64,000 nucleotides of DNA from an uncultured Rhodospirillaceae bacterium. Lineage in GTDB: Bacteria; Pseudomonadota; Alphaproteobacteria; Rhodospirillales; Magnetospirillaceae. Below the pieces are notes generated by a model. That model worked only from the letters and a program-made list of their open reading frames with translations. It was not told where the DNA came from and ran no database searches. The stretch is from the NCBI GenBank assembly GCA_903901915.1, contig CAIUSV010000079.1:1-64000 (forward strand), given 5' to 3'. Of the stretch, positions 1-9,650 are shown piece after piece. How positions within the stretch are numbered: position 1 is the stretch's first letter; every line of letters begins with the position of its first letter. Made by a program: the position numbers and the translations under genes.

Positions 1-186
1 ATCTTCCAGCGCCTGCACGCCGGCACCGCCTACCCCGGCACCGGCATCGGCCTGTCGGTCTGCAAGGGCATCGTCGAACAGCACGGCGGACGCATCTGGG
101 TCGAGTCGGAAGAAGGCCGGGGCGCCACCTTCCACTTCACCCTCCGGGCTGCGGGGGCGGTTGCGCCCGCCGCACCCGAATGCTAA
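1..186 (+). CDS. Sensor histidine kinase, C-terminal ATPase fragment
   Basis: Only the last 61 residues lie in the window; the reading frame is open at base 1 and stops with TAA at 184-186. The fragment shows the end of a HATPase_c domain: a [11 protein letters not shown]2-box and then [20 protein letters not shown], which is the last strand of the ATP lid fold. The protein would autophosphorylate a histidine located before the window. It ends 37 bases before gatC on the same strand. The wording is very close to the end of the REC-PAS kinase at 16719-18308 ([30 protein letters not shown]), so the two are probably the same kinase class. Sensor domain and partner cannot be judged. Confidence 0.85.
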   Translation: MFQRLHAGTAYPGTGIGLSVCKGIVEQHGGRIWVESEEGRGATFHFTLRAAGAVAPAAPEC

Positions 187-223
187 CGTCCGCCACCCAG
201 CCCAACCGGAGTTCTTGAGGCCC

Positions 224-511
224 ATGTCGCTCGACAAGTCCACCGTGCGCGCCATCGCCGACCTCGCCCGCATCGAGGTCCAAGACGAGGAGCTAGACCA
301 TCTCGCCGGCGAGCTTTCCAACATCCTTCACTTCGTGGAGCAATTGTCGGAGGTGAACACCGACGGCGTCCTGCCCATGTCCTCGGTGGCCGACATCACC
401 CTGCCCATGCGCGCCGACGTGATCAACGACGGCGGCTATCCCGACAAGGTACTGGCCAACGCGCCGGAAGCCGCCGAAGGCTTCTTCACCGTGCCCAAGG
501 TGGTGGAATGA
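224..511 (+). CDS. gatC: Asp-tRNA(Asn)/Glu-tRNA(Gln) amidotransferase subunit C
   Basis: GatC is the small (95 aa) belt subunit that holds GatA and GatB together in the amidotransferase making Gln-tRNA(Gln) and/or Asn-tRNA(Asn). The start [19 protein letters not shown] is typical of the family, and the C-terminal segment ([12 protein letters not shown]...FFTVPKVVE) is the conserved extended strand that wraps GatA. The ATG at 224 is chosen because a TTGAGG ribosome site lies just before it; an in-frame extension upstream would overlap the kinase gene and matches no family sequence. The stop overlaps the gatA start by four bases (ATGA), so the genes are translationally coupled in the order gatC-gatA-gatB. 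Confidence 0.95.
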   Translation: MSLDKSTVRAIADLARIEVQDEELDHLAGELSNILHFVEQLSEVNTDGVLPMSSVADITLPMRADVINDGGYPDKVLANAPEAAEGFFTVPKVVE

Positions 512-1980
512 CAACCCTGCTCAATCTCTCGCTGGCCGAGGCCCGCGACGCGCTCGCCAAGGGCGAGTTTACCGCCGTCGAACTGACCACGGCCCATATC
601 AAGGCGATCGAGGCCCGGCGCGACCTCAACGCCTTCATCGTCGAGACGCCGGACTTGGCGCTGGACGCCGCCAAGGCGTCGGACCAGCGGCGCAAGGCGG
701 GACCGGCCGGGGCCATGGACGGGCTGCCCATCGGCATCAAGGACCTGTTCTGCACCGAGGGCGTCCAGACCACGGCGGCCAGCCACATCCTGGAAGGCTT
801 CAAGCCCCCCTACGAATCCACCGTTTCCGCCCGCCTCAAGGCCGCCGGCGCGGTCTCGCTGGGCAAGCTCAACCTGGACGAGTTCGCCATGGGCTCGTCC
901 AACAAGACCAGCTATTTCGGCGCCGCCATCAACCCGTGGAAAAAGGCGTCCGACCCCGCCGCCCGGCTGGTGCCCGGCGGCTCGTCCGGCGGTTCGGCGG
1001 CGGCGGTGGCGGCGCGCATGGTGATGGCGGCCACCGGCACCGACACCGGCGGCTCGATCCGCCAGCCCGCCGCCTTCTGCGGCATCACCGGCATCAAGCC
1101 GACCTACGGCCGCTGTTCGCGCTGGGGCATCGTCGCCTTCGCCAGCTCGCTGGATCAGGCCGGGCCGATGGCGCGCACCGTGCGCGATTGCGCCATCATG
1201 CTGGGCAGCATGGCCGGGCACGACCCCAAGGATTCCACCTCGGTGAACATGGCGGTGCCCGATTTCGAGAAGGCGCTGAGCGGCGATATCCGCGGCCTCA
1301 AGATCGGCATCCCCAAGGAATACCGACCGGTCGGCCTAAGCGAGGAAGTGGCCAAGGTCTGGGACCAGGGTATCGAGTGGCTGAAGGCGGCGGGGGCGAC
1401 CCCGGTCGAGATCACCCTGCCCCATACCAAGTACGCCCTGCCGACCTACTACATCATCGCGCCGGCGGAATGCTCGTCCAATCTGGCGCGCTATGACGGC
1501 CTGCGTTTCGGCCTCAGGGTGCCGGGCAAGACCCTGGACGAGATGTACCGCAAGACCCGCGCCGCCGGCTTCGGGTCCGAGGTGCGCCGGCGCATCCTGA
1601 TCGGCACCTATGTGCTGTCGGCCGGGTATTACGACGCCTACTACGCCAAGGCGCAAAAGGTGCGCCGCCTGATCGCCGAGGATTTCCGCAAGGCGTTCGA
1701 GACGGTGGACGTGATCCTGACTCCCACCGCGCCGACGCCGGCCTTCGGCCTCGACGAAAACACCGACGATCCCGTCACCATGTGGCTGAACGACGTCTTC
1801 ACCATTCCCACCTCGCTGGCCGGTCTGCCCGGCCTCAGCCTGCCCGCCGGCCTGTCCGCCGACGGGCTGCCGCTGGGTCTGCAACTGATCGGGCGGCCAT
1901 TCGACGAAGAAACCGTGTTCCGGGTGGCCGGGGTGATGGAAAGCGCGGCGAACTTCACCGCCAAGCCCGAGGGGGTGTGA
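508..1980 (+). CDS. gatA: Asp-tRNA(Asn)/Glu-tRNA(Gln) amidotransferase subunit A
   Basis: GatA (490 aa, normal length) is the glutaminase/amidase subunit that releases ammonia for transamidation of misacylated Glu-tRNA(Gln) or Asp-tRNA(Asn) in the cytoplasm. The amidase-signature triad is visible: Lys78 in PIGIKDLF, the cis-Ser159 in the glycine/serine-rich stretch [11 protein letters not shown], and the nucleophile Ser183 in [12 protein letters not shown]. It overlaps gatC by ATGA and is followed by gatB after one base, so all three subunits come from one transcript. No oddities are seen. Confidence 0.97.
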   Translation: MTTLLNLSLAEARDALAKGEFTAVELTTAHIKAIEARRDLNAFIVETPDLALDAAKASDQRRKAGPAGAMDGLPIGIKDLFCTEGVQTTAASHILEGFKPPYESTVSARLKAAGAVSLGKLNLDEFAMGSSNKTSYFGAAINPWKKASDPAARLVPGGSSGGSAAAVAARMVMAATGTDTGGSIRQPAAFCGITGIKPTYGRCSRWGIVAFASSLDQAGPMARTVRDCAIMLGSMAGHDPKDSTSVNMAVPDFEKALSGDIRGLKIGIPKEYRPVGLSEEVAKVWDQGIEWLKAAGATPVEITLPHTKYALPTYYIIAPAECSSNLARYDGLRFGLRVPGKTLDEMYRKTRAAGFGSEVRRRILIGTYVLSAGYYDAYYAKAQKVRRLIAEDFRKAFETVDVILTPTAPTPAFGLDENTDDPVTMWLNDVFTIPTSLAGLPGLSLPAGLSADGLPLGLQLIGRPFDEETVFRVAGVMESAANFTAKPEGV

Positions 1981-1981
1981 G

Positions 1982-3439
1982 ATGGCCTACATCATTCAGG
2001 GCGACACCGGCGATTGGGAAGTGGTGATCGGGCTGGAGGTCCATGCCCAGGTCATCTCCAAGGCCAAGCTGTTTTCCGGCGCCGCCACCGATTTCGGCGC
2101 CGAGCCCAACAGCCAGGTCAGCTTCGTCGATGCCGGCTTCCCCGGCATGCTGCCGGTGATCAACGAAGTCTGCGTCGCCCAGGCGGTGAAGACCGGCCTC
2201 GGTCTCAAGGCCAAGATCAACCTGACCAGCGTGTTCGCGCGCAAGAACTACTTCTATGCCGACCTGCCCCAGGGCTATCAGATCAGCCAGTACGACCTGC
2301 CCATCGTCGGCGAGGGTGAACTGATCCTCGACCTGCCCGACGGCTCCACCCGCACGGTGGGAATCGAGCGGCTGCACCTGGAGCAGGACGCCGGCAAGTC
2401 GATCCACGACATGCACCCGTCCAAGTCGTTCATCGACCTCAACCGCTCGGGCGTGGCGCTGATGGAGATCGTCTCCAAGCCCGATCTACGCAGCCCGGAG
2501 GAAGCCGGTCTTTATCTCGCCAAGCTGCGCTCGATCCTGCGCTATCTCGGCACCTGCGACGGCAACATGCAGGAAGGCTCGATGCGCTGCGACGCCAATG
2601 TCAGCGTGCGGCCGGTGGGGTCGACCGAATTGCGCACCCGCTGCGAGATCAAGAACGTCAACTCCATCCGCTTCGTCCAGCAGGCGATAGAGTACGAGGC
2701 CCGGCGCCACATCGACGTCTATGAAGGCGGCGGCACCATCGACCAGGAAACCCGGCTGTTCGATTCGGCCAAGGGCGAGACCCGGTCCATGCGCTCGAAA
2801 GAGCACGCCCACGACTATCGCTATTTCCCCGATCCCGACCTGCTGCCGCTGGTGATCGACCGGGCCATGGTCGAGGCCATCAAGGCGCAACTGCCGGAAC
2901 TGCCCGACGAAAAGAAGGCGCGCTTCATGGCCGATTACGGCCTCAACGCCTATGACGCCGGCGTGCTGGTGGCGGAAAAGGCCTCGGCCGAGTTCTTCGA
3001 GACCGTGGCCCGGGGCCGCGATGCCAAGGCCGCCTGCAACTGGGTGATGGGCGACTTCTTCGCCGCGCTCAACGCCAGCGGCCGGACCATCGAGGACCCG
3101 CCGGTCAGTGCCGCCGATCTGGGCGCTCTGATCGACCTGATCAAGGACGGCACCCTGTCGGGCCGTCTGGCCAAGGACGTGTTCGCGCTGATGGTGGAGA
3201 CCGGCAAGGCCCCCGCCGTGCTGGTCGAGGAAAAGGGCCTGCGTCAGGTCACCGACACCGGCGCCATCGAGGCGGCGGTGGACGCGGTGATCAAAGCCAA
3301 CCCCGACAAGGTGCAGCAGGTCAGGGACGGCAAGACCACCCTGCTCGGCTGGTTCGTCGGCCAGGTGATGAAGGCGACCCAGGGCAAGGCCAACCCGGCC
3401 ATGGTCAACGAAATGCTGTCCCGCAAGGTGTTGGGGTAA
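1982..3439 (+). CDS. gatB: Asp-tRNA(Asn)/Glu-tRNA(Gln) amidotransferase subunit B
   Basis: GatB (485 aa) is the kinase/transamidase subunit. It binds misacylated tRNA, activates the side-chain carboxylate with ATP and accepts ammonia channelled from GatA. The N-terminal cradle begins with the typical [10 protein letters not shown], followed by the family segments [16 protein letters not shown] and [11 protein letters not shown]. The C-terminal YqeY-like tail ends [14 protein letters not shown], as is normal in the family. It is the last gene of the gat operon and is followed by a strong inverted repeat shared with the convergent leuA gene. Confidence 0.97.
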   Translation: MAYIIQGDTGDWEVVIGLEVHAQVISKAKLFSGAATDFGAEPNSQVSFVDAGFPGMLPVINEVCVAQAVKTGLGLKAKINLTSVFARKNYFYADLPQGYQISQYDLPIVGEGELILDLPDGSTRTVGIERLHLEQDAGKSIHDMHPSKSFIDLNRSGVALMEIVSKPDLRSPEEAGLYLAKLRSILRYLGTCDGNMQEGSMRCDANVSVRPVGSTELRTRCEIKNVNSIRFVQQAIEYEARRHIDVYEGGGTIDQETRLFDSAKGETRSMRSKEHAHDYRYFPDPDLLPLVIDRAMVEAIKAQLPELPDEKKARFMADYGLNAYDAGVLVAEKASAEFFETVARGRDAKAACNWVMGDFFAALNASGRTIEDPPVSAADLGALIDLIKDGTLSGRLAKDVFALMVETGKAPAVLVEEKGLRQVTDTGAIEAAVDAVIKANPDKVQQVRDGKTTLLGWFVGQVMKATQGKANPAMVNEMLSRKVLG

Positions 3440-3448
3440 TCGGCAGGC

Positions 3449-3484
3449 TTCCCCCCTCTCCCGCCCCGGCGGAAGAGGGGGGAA
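3449..3484. terminator. Bidirectional hairpin between gatB and leuA
   Basis: A perfect 11-bp inverted repeat (TTCCCCCCTCT at 3449-3459 and its complement at 3474-3484) with a GC-rich inner stem sits between the convergent stop codons of gatB and leuA. The arms begin with TT and end with AA, so it can serve as a terminator in both directions, although the U tracts are very short. It ends 5 bases from the leuA stop. Confidence 0.7.
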
Positions 3485-3489
3485 ATGTC

Positions 3490-5154
3490 CTACCGGACCC
3501 GGTTCACGGCGCTGACCACCGCCTTCAGCGACGCCATGGTGATACCGGGATCGATGGCGGCGCCGTGGATGCCCGAACCGCCGGGACCGGAAATCTCGAC
3601 ATAGCAGATCGCCTGGGCATCGCCGCCGCCGCCGATGGCGTGCTCGTGGTAGCTGCGCAGCTTGACCTTGACCCCCAATCCGGTGTCGAGGGCGTTGATG
3701 AAGGCGTCCAGCGGACCGTTGCCGGTGCCCTCGATATGCGTGTCGACACCGCGCAGGCGAACCGAGGCGGTCAGCCGGCGCGGGGTGGCGCCGCGCCCCT
3801 CGGAATGGGTTTCGTACTCCACCAGTTCCAGCGGCCCATCCCGAAGATAGGTCTTGGCGAAGGCCGCCATGATCTCGCCCGAGTCCAACTCGCGGCCGGC
3901 TTGATCGGCCATGCCCTGGACGATACGGGCGAACTCGATCTGCAACGCCCGGGGCAGTTCCAGCCCATGGTCGCGCTCCAGCACCGCGGCGATACCGCCC
4001 TTGCCCGACTGGCTGTTGATGCGGATCACCGCCTCGTAGCTGCGGCCGACATCGGCGGGGTCGATGGGCAGATAGGGCACCTCCCAGACCGGGTCGTTGG
4101 CGGTCTTGCGCGCGGCGAAGCCCTTCTTGATGGCGTCCTGGTGCGAGCCGGAAAAGGCGGTATAGACCAGGTCGCCGGCATAGGGATGGCGGGGATGCAC
4201 CGGCAAGCCGGTACAGCGCTCGGCGGTGCGGCGCACCGCGTCGATGTCGGACAGGTCGAGGCCGGGATCGACCCCCTGGGTATAAAGGTTAAGCGCCAGG
4301 GTGACGATATCGACATTGCCGGTACGCTCGCCGTTGCCGAACAAGGTGCCTTCGACCCGATCGGCCCCGGCCATCACCGCCAGTTCCGCCGCCGCGACGC
4401 CGGTGCCCCGGTCGTTATGGGGATGAACCGACACCACCAGCGAATCTCGGTTGCGCACCTGGGCGCAGAACCACTCGATGACGTCGGCGTAGACGTTGGG
4501 AGTCGACATCTCCACCGTCGCCGGCAGGTTGCAGATCATCCGCCGCTCGGGCGTCGCCCCCCATTGCGCCGCCACCGCCTCGACGATTTCGACGGCGAAG
4601 TCGGGTTCGGTACCGGTAAAGCTTTCGGGCGAATACTGCAACGTCACCTCGCCCTCGGGCCGCGCCGCCGACAGTTCACGGATCAGCCGGGTGCCGGCAA
4701 GGGCAAGGTCGATGCAGCCCCGGCGATCGAGACCGAAGACGATGCGCCGTTGCGCCTCGGAGGTGGAGTTGTAGAGATGGACGATAGAGCGCTTCGCCCC
4801 CGCCAGCGCCTCGAAGGTGCGGCGGATCAGCTCGTCGCGCGACTGGACCAGCACCTGGATGGTGACGTCGTCGGGAATATGGCCGCCGTCGATCAGGGCG
4901 CGGATGAAGTCGAAATCGGTCTGCGAGGCGGCGGGAAAGCCGACCTCGATCTCCTTGAACCCCATGGCGACCAGGGTGTGCCACATTTCCATCTTGCGCT
5001 CGGTGCCCATGGGATCGATCAGCGCCTGATTGCCGTCGCGCAGATCGACGCTGCACCACACCGGCGGAGTGGCGATGACGGCATCGGGCCAGCGGCGGTG
5101 GTCAAGCCGGATGGCGGGATAGGGACGGTACTTGGTTCCGGCGGCGGGCATCAT
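3490..5154 (-). CDS. leuA: 2-isopropylmalate synthase
   Basis: LeuA condenses 2-ketoisovalerate with acetyl-CoA, the first committed step of leucine synthesis. The TIM-barrel catalytic domain begins with WCSVDLRDGNQAL and carries the metal-binding HxH in SVHPHNDRGTG. The C-terminal third is the LeuA regulatory domain that normally binds leucine. The form is the longer class (about 554 aa) that starts TKYRPYPAIRLDHRRWPDA. The start is placed at the ATG ending at 5154 because AGGAGG lies 8 bases before it; the in-frame GTG at 5160 is only 2 bases from that ribosome site. Upstream lies a leader peptide with four leucine codons and two hairpins, so expression is probably attenuated by leucyl-tRNA supply. 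Confidence 0.96.
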   Translation of the reverse strand: MMPAAGTKYRPYPAIRLDHRRWPDAVIATPPVWCSVDLRDGNQALIDPMGTERKMEMWHTLVAMGFKEIEVGFPAASQTDFDFIRALIDGGHIPDDVTIQVLVQSRDELIRRTFEALAGAKRSIVHLYNSTSEAQRRIVFGLDRRGCIDLALAGTRLIRELSAARPEGEVTLQYSPESFTGTEPDFAVEIVEAVAAQWGATPERRMICNLPATVEMSTPNVYADVIEWFCAQVRNRDSLVVSVHPHNDRGTGVAAAELAVMAGADRVEGTLFGNGERTGNVDIVTLALNLYTQGVDPGLDLSDIDAVRRTAERCTGLPVHPRHPYAGDLVYTAFSGSHQDAIKKGFAARKTANDPVWEVPYLPIDPADVGRSYEAVIRINSQSGKGGIAAVLERDHGLELPRALQIEFARIVQGMADQAGRELDSGEIMAAFAKTYLRDGPLELVEYETHSEGRGATPRRLTASVRLRGVDTHIEGTGNGPLDAFINALDTGLGVKVKLRSYHEHAIGGGGDAQAICYVEISGPGGSGIHGAAIDPGITMASLKAVVSAVNRVR

Positions 5155-5197
5155 GGCCACGTCCTCCTGCTATGATTGTCGGGTCTCGGATGGGAGA

Positions 5198-5234
5198 GCG
5201 CGGCCCAGGGCTCCCGGCCGCCGGGCGGCCGCGC
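5198..5234 (-). promoter_or_regulatory. Nested hairpin before leuA (possible attenuator)
   Basis: An 8-bp perfect stem (GCGCGGCC pairing with GGCCGCGC) encloses a second 5-bp stem with a 3-base loop. It lies 44 bases before the leuA start codon and downstream of the leucine leader peptide. There is no clear U tract after it, so it may act as a terminator-like attenuator or simply limit ribosome access. The role is inferred from position. Confidence 0.5.
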
Positions 5235-5360
5235 AAAGCGTCAAGCCCGACGACCGCCAGCTAGTCGCAGCAGCAGCAGGGCGAAAACGGAGGAAGGGGA
5301 GGAGAAGAGCGACGACATCTTGGGCAAATCCGGTCCGAAAGCGACTGAAAAGCACGAAAT

Positions 5361-5386
5361 CCCGGTATCGTGACTACGACACCGGG
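5361..5386 (-). promoter_or_regulatory. Leader hairpin overlapping the leu leader stop codon
   Basis: A 10-bp stem with a single G-U pair (CCCGGTGTCG with CGATACCGGG) and a 6-base loop that contains the leader peptide stop codon. This is the expected place for a pause or 1:2 hairpin in a translation-coupled attenuator: a ribosome stalled on the upstream leucine codons would leave it free to form or melt. Confidence 0.55.
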
Positions 5387-5427
5387 CGCTTAAGCAGCAG
5401 CAGGACGGTTGCGAACGGATGCATCAT
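5374..5427 (-). CDS. leu operon leader peptide with four consecutive Leu codons
   Basis: A 17-codon reading frame, MMHPFATVLLLLKRPVS, starts with tandem ATGs at 5427 and ends with TAG at 5376-5374. Four leucine codons in a row (CTG CTG CTG CTT) directly precede a hairpin, and the frame sits 220 bases before leuA, which makes leucine. This is the layout of classical amino-acid attenuators; leucine-rich leader peptides before leuA are known in proteobacteria. The ribosome site is weak (no clear GGAG), which is the main doubt. An overlapping longer frame in another phase (5170-5355) also has a short leucine run, but no conserved-looking protein content. Confidence 0.6.
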   Translation of the reverse strand: MMHPFATVLLLLKRPVS

Positions 5428-5467
5428 GGGAACGAGACTGCCTGAACCGGATGGGGCGCGTCAAGCC

Positions 5468-6394
5468 TTACCCCATCCCCGCCTTGGCGCGCGGGTCGTA
5501 GCCGTGGCGTGGTCCCCACTTGTCCACCAGCGCCTTGAACTCGGCGTCGTTATCGGGCAGCACCACCTTCAGCGTCACCAACTGGTCACCGGCGCTGCCA
5601 CCGGGTCCGGCGATGCCGCGGCCCTTGAGGCGCAACACCGTGCCGGTATTGGAACCGGGCGGCACCGTCAGCGTCACCTTGCCGGCGATGGTGGGCACCG
5701 TGACCTTGCCGCCCCCGACCGCCTCCTGCACCGAAACCGGCAGGTCGGTCAGCACGTCGAGATCGCGCCGGGTGAAGAAGGGATGGCTTTCGACCTTGAT
5801 GTCGATCAGGGCGTCACCGGCCTCGCCGCCGCCGCCGGCCTGGCCCTGGCCCTTGAGCCGAAGGGTCTGGCCGTCGGTGGTGCCGGGCGGAATCCGCACA
5901 TCGACGGTGCGGCCCGAAATCAGCGTCACCCGCTTGGCCGCCCCGGCCGCCGCATCGATGAACGACACCGTCAGAGAATGGCGAATATCGGGACCTCGGC
6001 CCCCGCCGGTCGCCTGGGCGCGACCACGGTCACGCCGTCGCATCAGTTCGGCCAGGATATCGTCGGCATTGTCACCGAAGGGAAAGCCCGAACCAAAGCC
6101 GAAGCCGGAACGCCCGCCGCCGCCCTTACCGGCCCCGGAACGGGCGTGGGAGCGGCGTTTGGCGGCGCCGGTGGCATCGATCTCGCCGGCATCGTACTGC
6201 GCCCGCTTGGTGCTGTCGGACAAGAAGTCGTAGGCGGCGGAAATTTCCTTGAACCGCTCCTCGGCCCGCTTGTCACCGGGGTTGAGGTCGGGATGAAGCT
6301 CGCGCGCCAGGGCACGATACGCCTTCTTGACGTCGTCATCACTGGCGGTTCGCGCCACGCCCAAAACCTGATAAGGGTCCTTCACCGCTTCCAC
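5468..6394 (-). CDS. DnaJ-family co-chaperone without zinc fingers (CbpA-like)
   Basis: A 308-aa J-domain protein expected to stimulate a DnaK ATPase. The J domain occupies about residues 6-75 and has the HPD motif in [12 protein letters not shown]. It is followed by a Gly/Ser/Phe-rich linker ([17 protein letters not shown], about 95-120) and two beta-barrel substrate-binding domains (about 145-300), recognisable from [19 protein letters not shown] and [19 protein letters not shown]. The CxxCxGxG zinc repeats of true DnaJ are absent, so this is a type II J protein such as CbpA. It stands alone between leuA and the lipoprotein gene. Confidence 0.9.
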   Translation of the reverse strand: MEAVKDPYQVLGVARTASDDDVKKAYRALARELHPDLNPGDKRAEERFKEISAAYDFLSDSTKRAQYDAGEIDATGAAKRRSHARSGAGKGGGGRSGFGFGSGFPFGDNADDILAELMRRRDRGRAQATGGGRGPDIRHSLTVSFIDAAAGAAKRVTLISGRTVDVRIPPGTTDGQTLRLKGQGQAGGGGEAGDALIDIKVESHPFFTRRDLDVLTDLPVSVQEAVGGGKVTVPTIAGKVTLTVPPGSNTGTVLRLKGRGIAGPGGSAGDQLVTLKVVLPDNDAEFKALVDKWGPRHGYDPRAKAGMG

Positions 6395-6492
6395 TTTCCG
6401 ATCGACACGAGGCAGACGGAGCCGAACGGCCCCGCCAGCCTCATGTTACGGAAAGTCGGCGGGCGCCGCCACCCGGATCACCGCCACCGGGA

Positions 6493-6969
6493 TCACCGGG
6501 TCCGCCAATCGCCGCCGGGCTGGCGGCAGGCGGTGCCATAGGCCCGTTCCTGCCGGCCGTCGATGGTGACGGTGGATTGAAACTCGCGGCAGTAGTTGCC
6601 GGCCTGATCCTGGCCCTCGCGGATGGGGGTGACGGTGCCGACATGGCCGCTGTCGGGATTGTTCCAGGCGATCGCCTGGCCCACCGGAGCGCCCCAGGCG
6701 CGGCGCTCGGCCTGCTGCGCCGCCGCCTGATCGGCCCGGTCCAATGATCGGCCGACCTCGCTGCCGACCAGGGCGCCAACCAGGGTGCCAACCGCGGTCG
6801 CCGCCAGCTTGCCGGAGCCGTGCCCGAACTGGGCCCCCAGCAGGCCGCCGCCGACACCACCCAGCACCGCGCCGCCGGTCTGCTTGTTGAGGCCGCCGCC
6901 GTCGGCGCAGCCGGCCAGCAGCGACGCCGTCAACGCCAGGGGAAGAAGCTTGCTGAAAAGGGTCGTCAT
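6493..6969 (-). CDS. Glycine-zipper lipoprotein (17-kDa surface antigen-like)
   Basis: A 158-aa predicted outer-membrane lipoprotein. The signal peptide (residues 1-20) ends in the lipobox LLAGC, followed by a glycine-zipper segment (about 30-70, GGAVLGGVGGGLLGAQFG and GTLVGALVGSEVG). The C-terminal half includes IAWNNPDSGHVGTVTPIREG and CREFQSTVTIDGRQERAYGTACR, which matches the rickettsial 17-kDa antigen type found widely in Alphaproteobacteria. Two cysteines in that domain may form a disulfide in the periplasm. It is monocistronic. The molecular role of the family is not settled; an envelope structural role is inferred. Confidence 0.85.
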   Translation of the reverse strand: MTTLFSKLLPLALTASLLAGCADGGGLNKQTGGAVLGGVGGGLLGAQFGHGSGKLAATAVGTLVGALVGSEVGRSLDRADQAAAQQAERRAWGAPVGQAIAWNNPDSGHVGTVTPIREGQDQAGNYCREFQSTVTIDGRQERAYGTACRQPGGDWRTR

Positions 6970-7068
6970 GTCAGTCTCGCCGGAAAAATGTGGGAACGAC
7001 TATGACATGAACCGGAATTAGGGCATTTTGAGGGCCGATCCGATTTCCCTCACCAGGCTGGGTGCCCC

Positions 7069-7656
7069 ATGTCGCAAGACGCCGCCGACCCCTTCGCGCT
7101 GTTCCAGACCTGGATGGCCGACGCCGAGGCGCATGAACCCAACGACCCCAACGCCATGGCGCTGGCCACCGCCACCGCCGACGGCCGCCCCAGCGTGCGC
7201 ATGGTGCTGCTGAAGGGCGCCGACGAGGGCGGTTTCGTCTTCTACACCAACCTGGAAAGCCGCAAGGGCGGCGAATTGGCCGATAACCCCTTCGCCGCGC
7301 TGTGCTTCCACTGGAAAAGCCTGAAGCGCCAGATCCGCGTCGAGGGCCGGGTGGTCCCGGTGGAGGCCGCCGAGGCCGACGCCTATTTCGCCTCGCGGGC
7401 GCGGGCCAGCCAGATCGGCGCCTGGGCCTCGTCCCAGTCACGGCCGCTGACCGGCCGGTTCGAGCTGGAAAAGCGGATCGGCGAGTTCGCCACCCGCTTC
7501 GGTCTGGGCAAGGTGCCGCGCCCATCGCACTGGTCGGGTTTCCGGCTGGTTCCCGATCGCATCGAGTTCTGGCACGATCGCCCTTTCCGGCTGCATGATC
7601 GGTTCGTCTATCTGCGAAAGGATGGGGGATGGACACTGGAACACCTGTACCCGTGA
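7069..7656 (+). CDS. pdxH: Pyridoxamine 5'-phosphate oxidase
   Basis: PdxH (195 aa) oxidises pyridoxine or pyridoxamine 5'-phosphate to pyridoxal 5'-phosphate with FMN and oxygen. Family landmarks are seen in order: [22 protein letters not shown] (FMN-binding strand region), [28 protein letters not shown] and the C-terminal [28 protein letters not shown]. The start ATG at 7069 gives the usual short N-terminal extension. Its last 28 bases overlap the start of the downstream metal transporter in another frame, which suggests one transcript, though the functions are not obviously linked. Confidence 0.95.
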   Translation: MSQDAADPFALFQTWMADAEAHEPNDPNAMALATATADGRPSVRMVLLKGADEGGFVFYTNLESRKGGELADNPFAALCFHWKSLKRQIRVEGRVVPVEAAEADAYFASRARASQIGAWASSQSRPLTGRFELEKRIGEFATRFGLGKVPRPSHWSGFRLVPDRIEFWHDRPFRLHDRFVYLRKDGGWTLEHLYP

Positions 7657-8564
7657 CCACCCCGGTCGGAGCACAGGCCCATGGCCGGCTGATGCGGCTG
7701 GCCACCTATGCCTCCACCGCCACCGCCGCGCTGCTGATCGCCGTCAAGCTGGCGGCCTGGGCGGCGACCGGGTCCATGGCGCTGCTGTCGACGCTGATCG
7801 ATTCGGCGCTCGACCTCGCCGCCTCGATACTCAATCTGATGGCGGTGCGCCAAGCCCTGGTGCCGGCCGACCGCGAACACCGCTTCGGCCACGGCAAGGC
7901 CGAGGCTCTGGCCGGACTGGGTCAGGCCGCCTTCATCGTCGGATCGGGCGGCCTGCTGCTGGTGGAGGCCGGCGGCCGGCTGGCCAACCCCACCCCCGTC
8001 ACCCATGGCGACTGGGGCATCGCGGTGATGGTGTTCTCGATCCTCGCCACCGCCGGACTGGTCAAGTTCCAGCGTTACGTGGTCGGCCGCACCGGCTCGG
8101 TCGCCATCTCGGCGGACTCGCTGCATTATGCCGGTGACGTCATGATCAACGGCAGCGTCATCGTCTCGTTGCTGCTGGCCGGCGGCACCGGTTGGGAGGC
8201 CGCCGACCCGCTGTTCGCCATCGGCATCGGCGGCTGGCTGCTGTACAATGCGTGGCAGATCGCCCGGGCCTCGCTCGACACCCTGATGGATCGGGAAATG
8301 CCCGACGGCGACCGCGAGCGCATCCGCGCCATCGCCCGCGCCCACCCCGAGGTACTGAACCTGCACGACCTGCGAACCCGTACATCGGGCCGCCAGGGGT
8401 TCATCCAACTGCATCTCGAACTGTCGGCCGAGCTGACCCTGATCCACGCCCACCGCATCGCCGACGACGTGGAAAAAGCCATCCTGGCCGAATTCCCCAC
8501 CCACGAGGTCATCATCCACGAGGACCCCGCCGGACTGCGGGAAAACCACCCCAGCTTCGGCTGA
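7629..8564 (+). CDS. Cation diffusion facilitator, FieF/YiiP-like metal exporter
   Basis: A 311-aa inner-membrane proton-driven exporter for divalent metals (Zn, Fe or Cd class). Six membrane segments precede a cytoplasmic C-terminal domain that begins around residue 215. The metal site is intact: Asp58 and Asp62 in [10 protein letters not shown], and His166 and Asp170 in [10 protein letters not shown], the DxxxD/HxxxD pattern of the YiiP branch; the conserved [14 protein letters not shown] loop follows TM2. MamB and MamM of magnetosomes belong to the same superfamily, but nothing else here points to magnetosomes. It overlaps pdxH by 28 bases and converges on the XRE regulator. Confidence 0.92.
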   Translation: MDTGTPVPVTTPVGAQAHGRLMRLATYASTATAALLIAVKLAAWAATGSMALLSTLIDSALDLAASILNLMAVRQALVPADREHRFGHGKAEALAGLGQAAFIVGSGGLLLVEAGGRLANPTPVTHGDWGIAVMVFSILATAGLVKFQRYVVGRTGSVAISADSLHYAGDVMINGSVIVSLLLAGGTGWEAADPLFAIGIGGWLLYNAWQIARASLDTLMDREMPDGDRERIRAIARAHPEVLNLHDLRTRTSGRQGFIQLHLELSAELTLIHAHRIADDVEKAILAEFPTHEVIIHEDPAGLRENHPSFG

Positions 8565-8571
8565 GCAAGGC

Positions 8572-9033
8572 TTACTCGTCCGCCTGTTCCGGTGCCCCCG
8601 CCAGAACACAGGCCAACTGGTGCACCCGTTTGCGCACGGCGGGATCGGTGATCCGATAATAGGCGCGCACCAGATCGATGGTCTCGCGGCTGGTCAGAGT
8701 GTCGGCGGGACGCCACGCCGGCTCCCGGGTGGCCGCCACCATGTGCCGCGGGCTGGCGGCTTCCAGATCGGCGCCGATGTCTTGGTAGAAGTAGTCGATA
8801 TCGACACCAAGGGCACGGGCGATATCGAACAGGCGCGACGCGCCGATGCGGTTGGCGCCGCGCTCGTATTTCTGGATCTGCTGGAAGGTCAGCCCCAGCG
8901 TCTCCCCCAACTGTTCCTGACCGAGACCCAACAGGATACGGCGCAACCGCATGCGGGTCCCCACATGCACGTCGATGGGATTGGGCCGGCCCGAAGGGGT
9001 GCGGCCACGACTGGAATGAAGAGGTGAAGACAT
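8572..9033 (-). CDS. XRE-family transcriptional regulator (PraR-like)
   Basis: A 153-aa regulator with an N-terminal Cro/CI helix-turn-helix (about residues 25-80). The recognition region QEQLGETLGLTFQQIQKYERGANRIGASRLFDIARAL is the hallmark wording of the alphaproteobacterial PraR/PhrR branch, which in rhizobia represses quorum-sensing and surface-attachment genes. The C-terminal part (TSRETIDLVRAYYRITDPAVRKRVHQL) is also typical. The 140-base upstream gap is AT-rich compared with the surroundings and probably holds its promoter. The targets here are unknown. Confidence 0.88.
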   Translation of the reverse strand: MSSPLHSSRGRTPSGRPNPIDVHVGTRMRLRRILLGLGQEQLGETLGLTFQQIQKYERGANRIGASRLFDIARALGVDIDYFYQDIGADLEAASPRHMVAATREPAWRPADTLTSRETIDLVRAYYRITDPAVRKRVHQLACVLAGAPEQADE

Positions 9034-9172
9034 GCCATTTTCCGCCCAAGTTGTAATTTATCCATCTTGGCCAATGGAAGCATTCCGCTCAAGTGGCATT
9101 TCACACATTTCAGCAACCTATGATCTTCATAATTGGCAAGATCCGGCAGCTTACACAACCTTATAAAGAAAC

Positions 9173-9201
9173 AAAAAACCCCCGGAGCACCGCTCCGGGG
9201 G
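9173..9201 (-). terminator. Rho-independent terminator of ndk
   Basis: On the minus strand a perfect 10-bp GC stem (CCCCCGGAGC and its complement) with a 3-base loop is followed by six T residues. It lies 27 bases after the ndk stop codon and is a textbook intrinsic terminator. Confidence 0.92.
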
Positions 9202-9227
9202 TTGGCTTTTAGCGGGCGAAGGCCGGA

Positions 9228-9650
9228 TCAGCCGACGATTTCGGTTCCCGCGAAGAAGAAGGCGACCTCGATGGCGGCGTTCTCGGCCGAGTCGGACCCA
9301 TGCACCGAATTGGCCTCGACCGATTCGGCGAAGTCGGCACGGATGGTACCGGCGGCGGCATTGGCCGGATTGGTGGCGCCCATGGTTTCGCGGTTGCGGG
9401 CAACGGCGTTCTCGCCCTCCAGCACCTGGACCACCACCGGGCCGGAAATCATGAAGGCGACCAGATCGCCGAAGAACGAACGCTCGGCATGGACGGAGTA
9501 GAACTGCTCGGCCTGCTCCTTGGTGAGGCGAATCCGCTTCTGCGCAACGATGCGCAGACCGGCTTCCTCGAAGCGGGCGTTGATCTTGCCGGTAAGATTG
9601 CGCCGGGTGGCATCCGGCTTGATGATCGACAGAGTGCGCTCGATGGCCAT
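9228..9650 (-). CDS. ndk: Nucleoside-diphosphate kinase
   Basis: Ndk (140 aa) transfers phosphate from ATP to nucleoside diphosphates through a phosphohistidine, balancing NTP pools. The family start [21 protein letters not shown], the nucleotide-site stretch [18 protein letters not shown] and the active-site histidine in [20 protein letters not shown] are all present. The ATG at 9650 is preferred over an upstream in-frame ATG because AAAGGAA stands about 9 bases before it and the protein then begins like all Ndk. It is monocistronic with its own terminator. Confidence 0.97.
   Translation of the reverse strand: MAIERTLSIIKPDATRRNLTGKINARFEEAGLRIVAQKRIRLTKEQAEQFYSVHAERSFFGDLVAFMISGPVVVQVLEGENAVARNRETMGATNPANAAAGTIRADFAESVEANSVHGSDSAENAAIEVAFFFAGTEIVG

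Noticed and set aside
7629-8564. Cation transporter as a magnetosome MamB/MamM protein
   Set aside because: The metal sites and length fit the general FieF/YiiP branch and no other mam gene is near.
8889-9158. Minus-strand 89-codon frame overlapping the XRE gene
   Set aside because: It lies in another frame of a well-supported regulator gene and of its promoter region.
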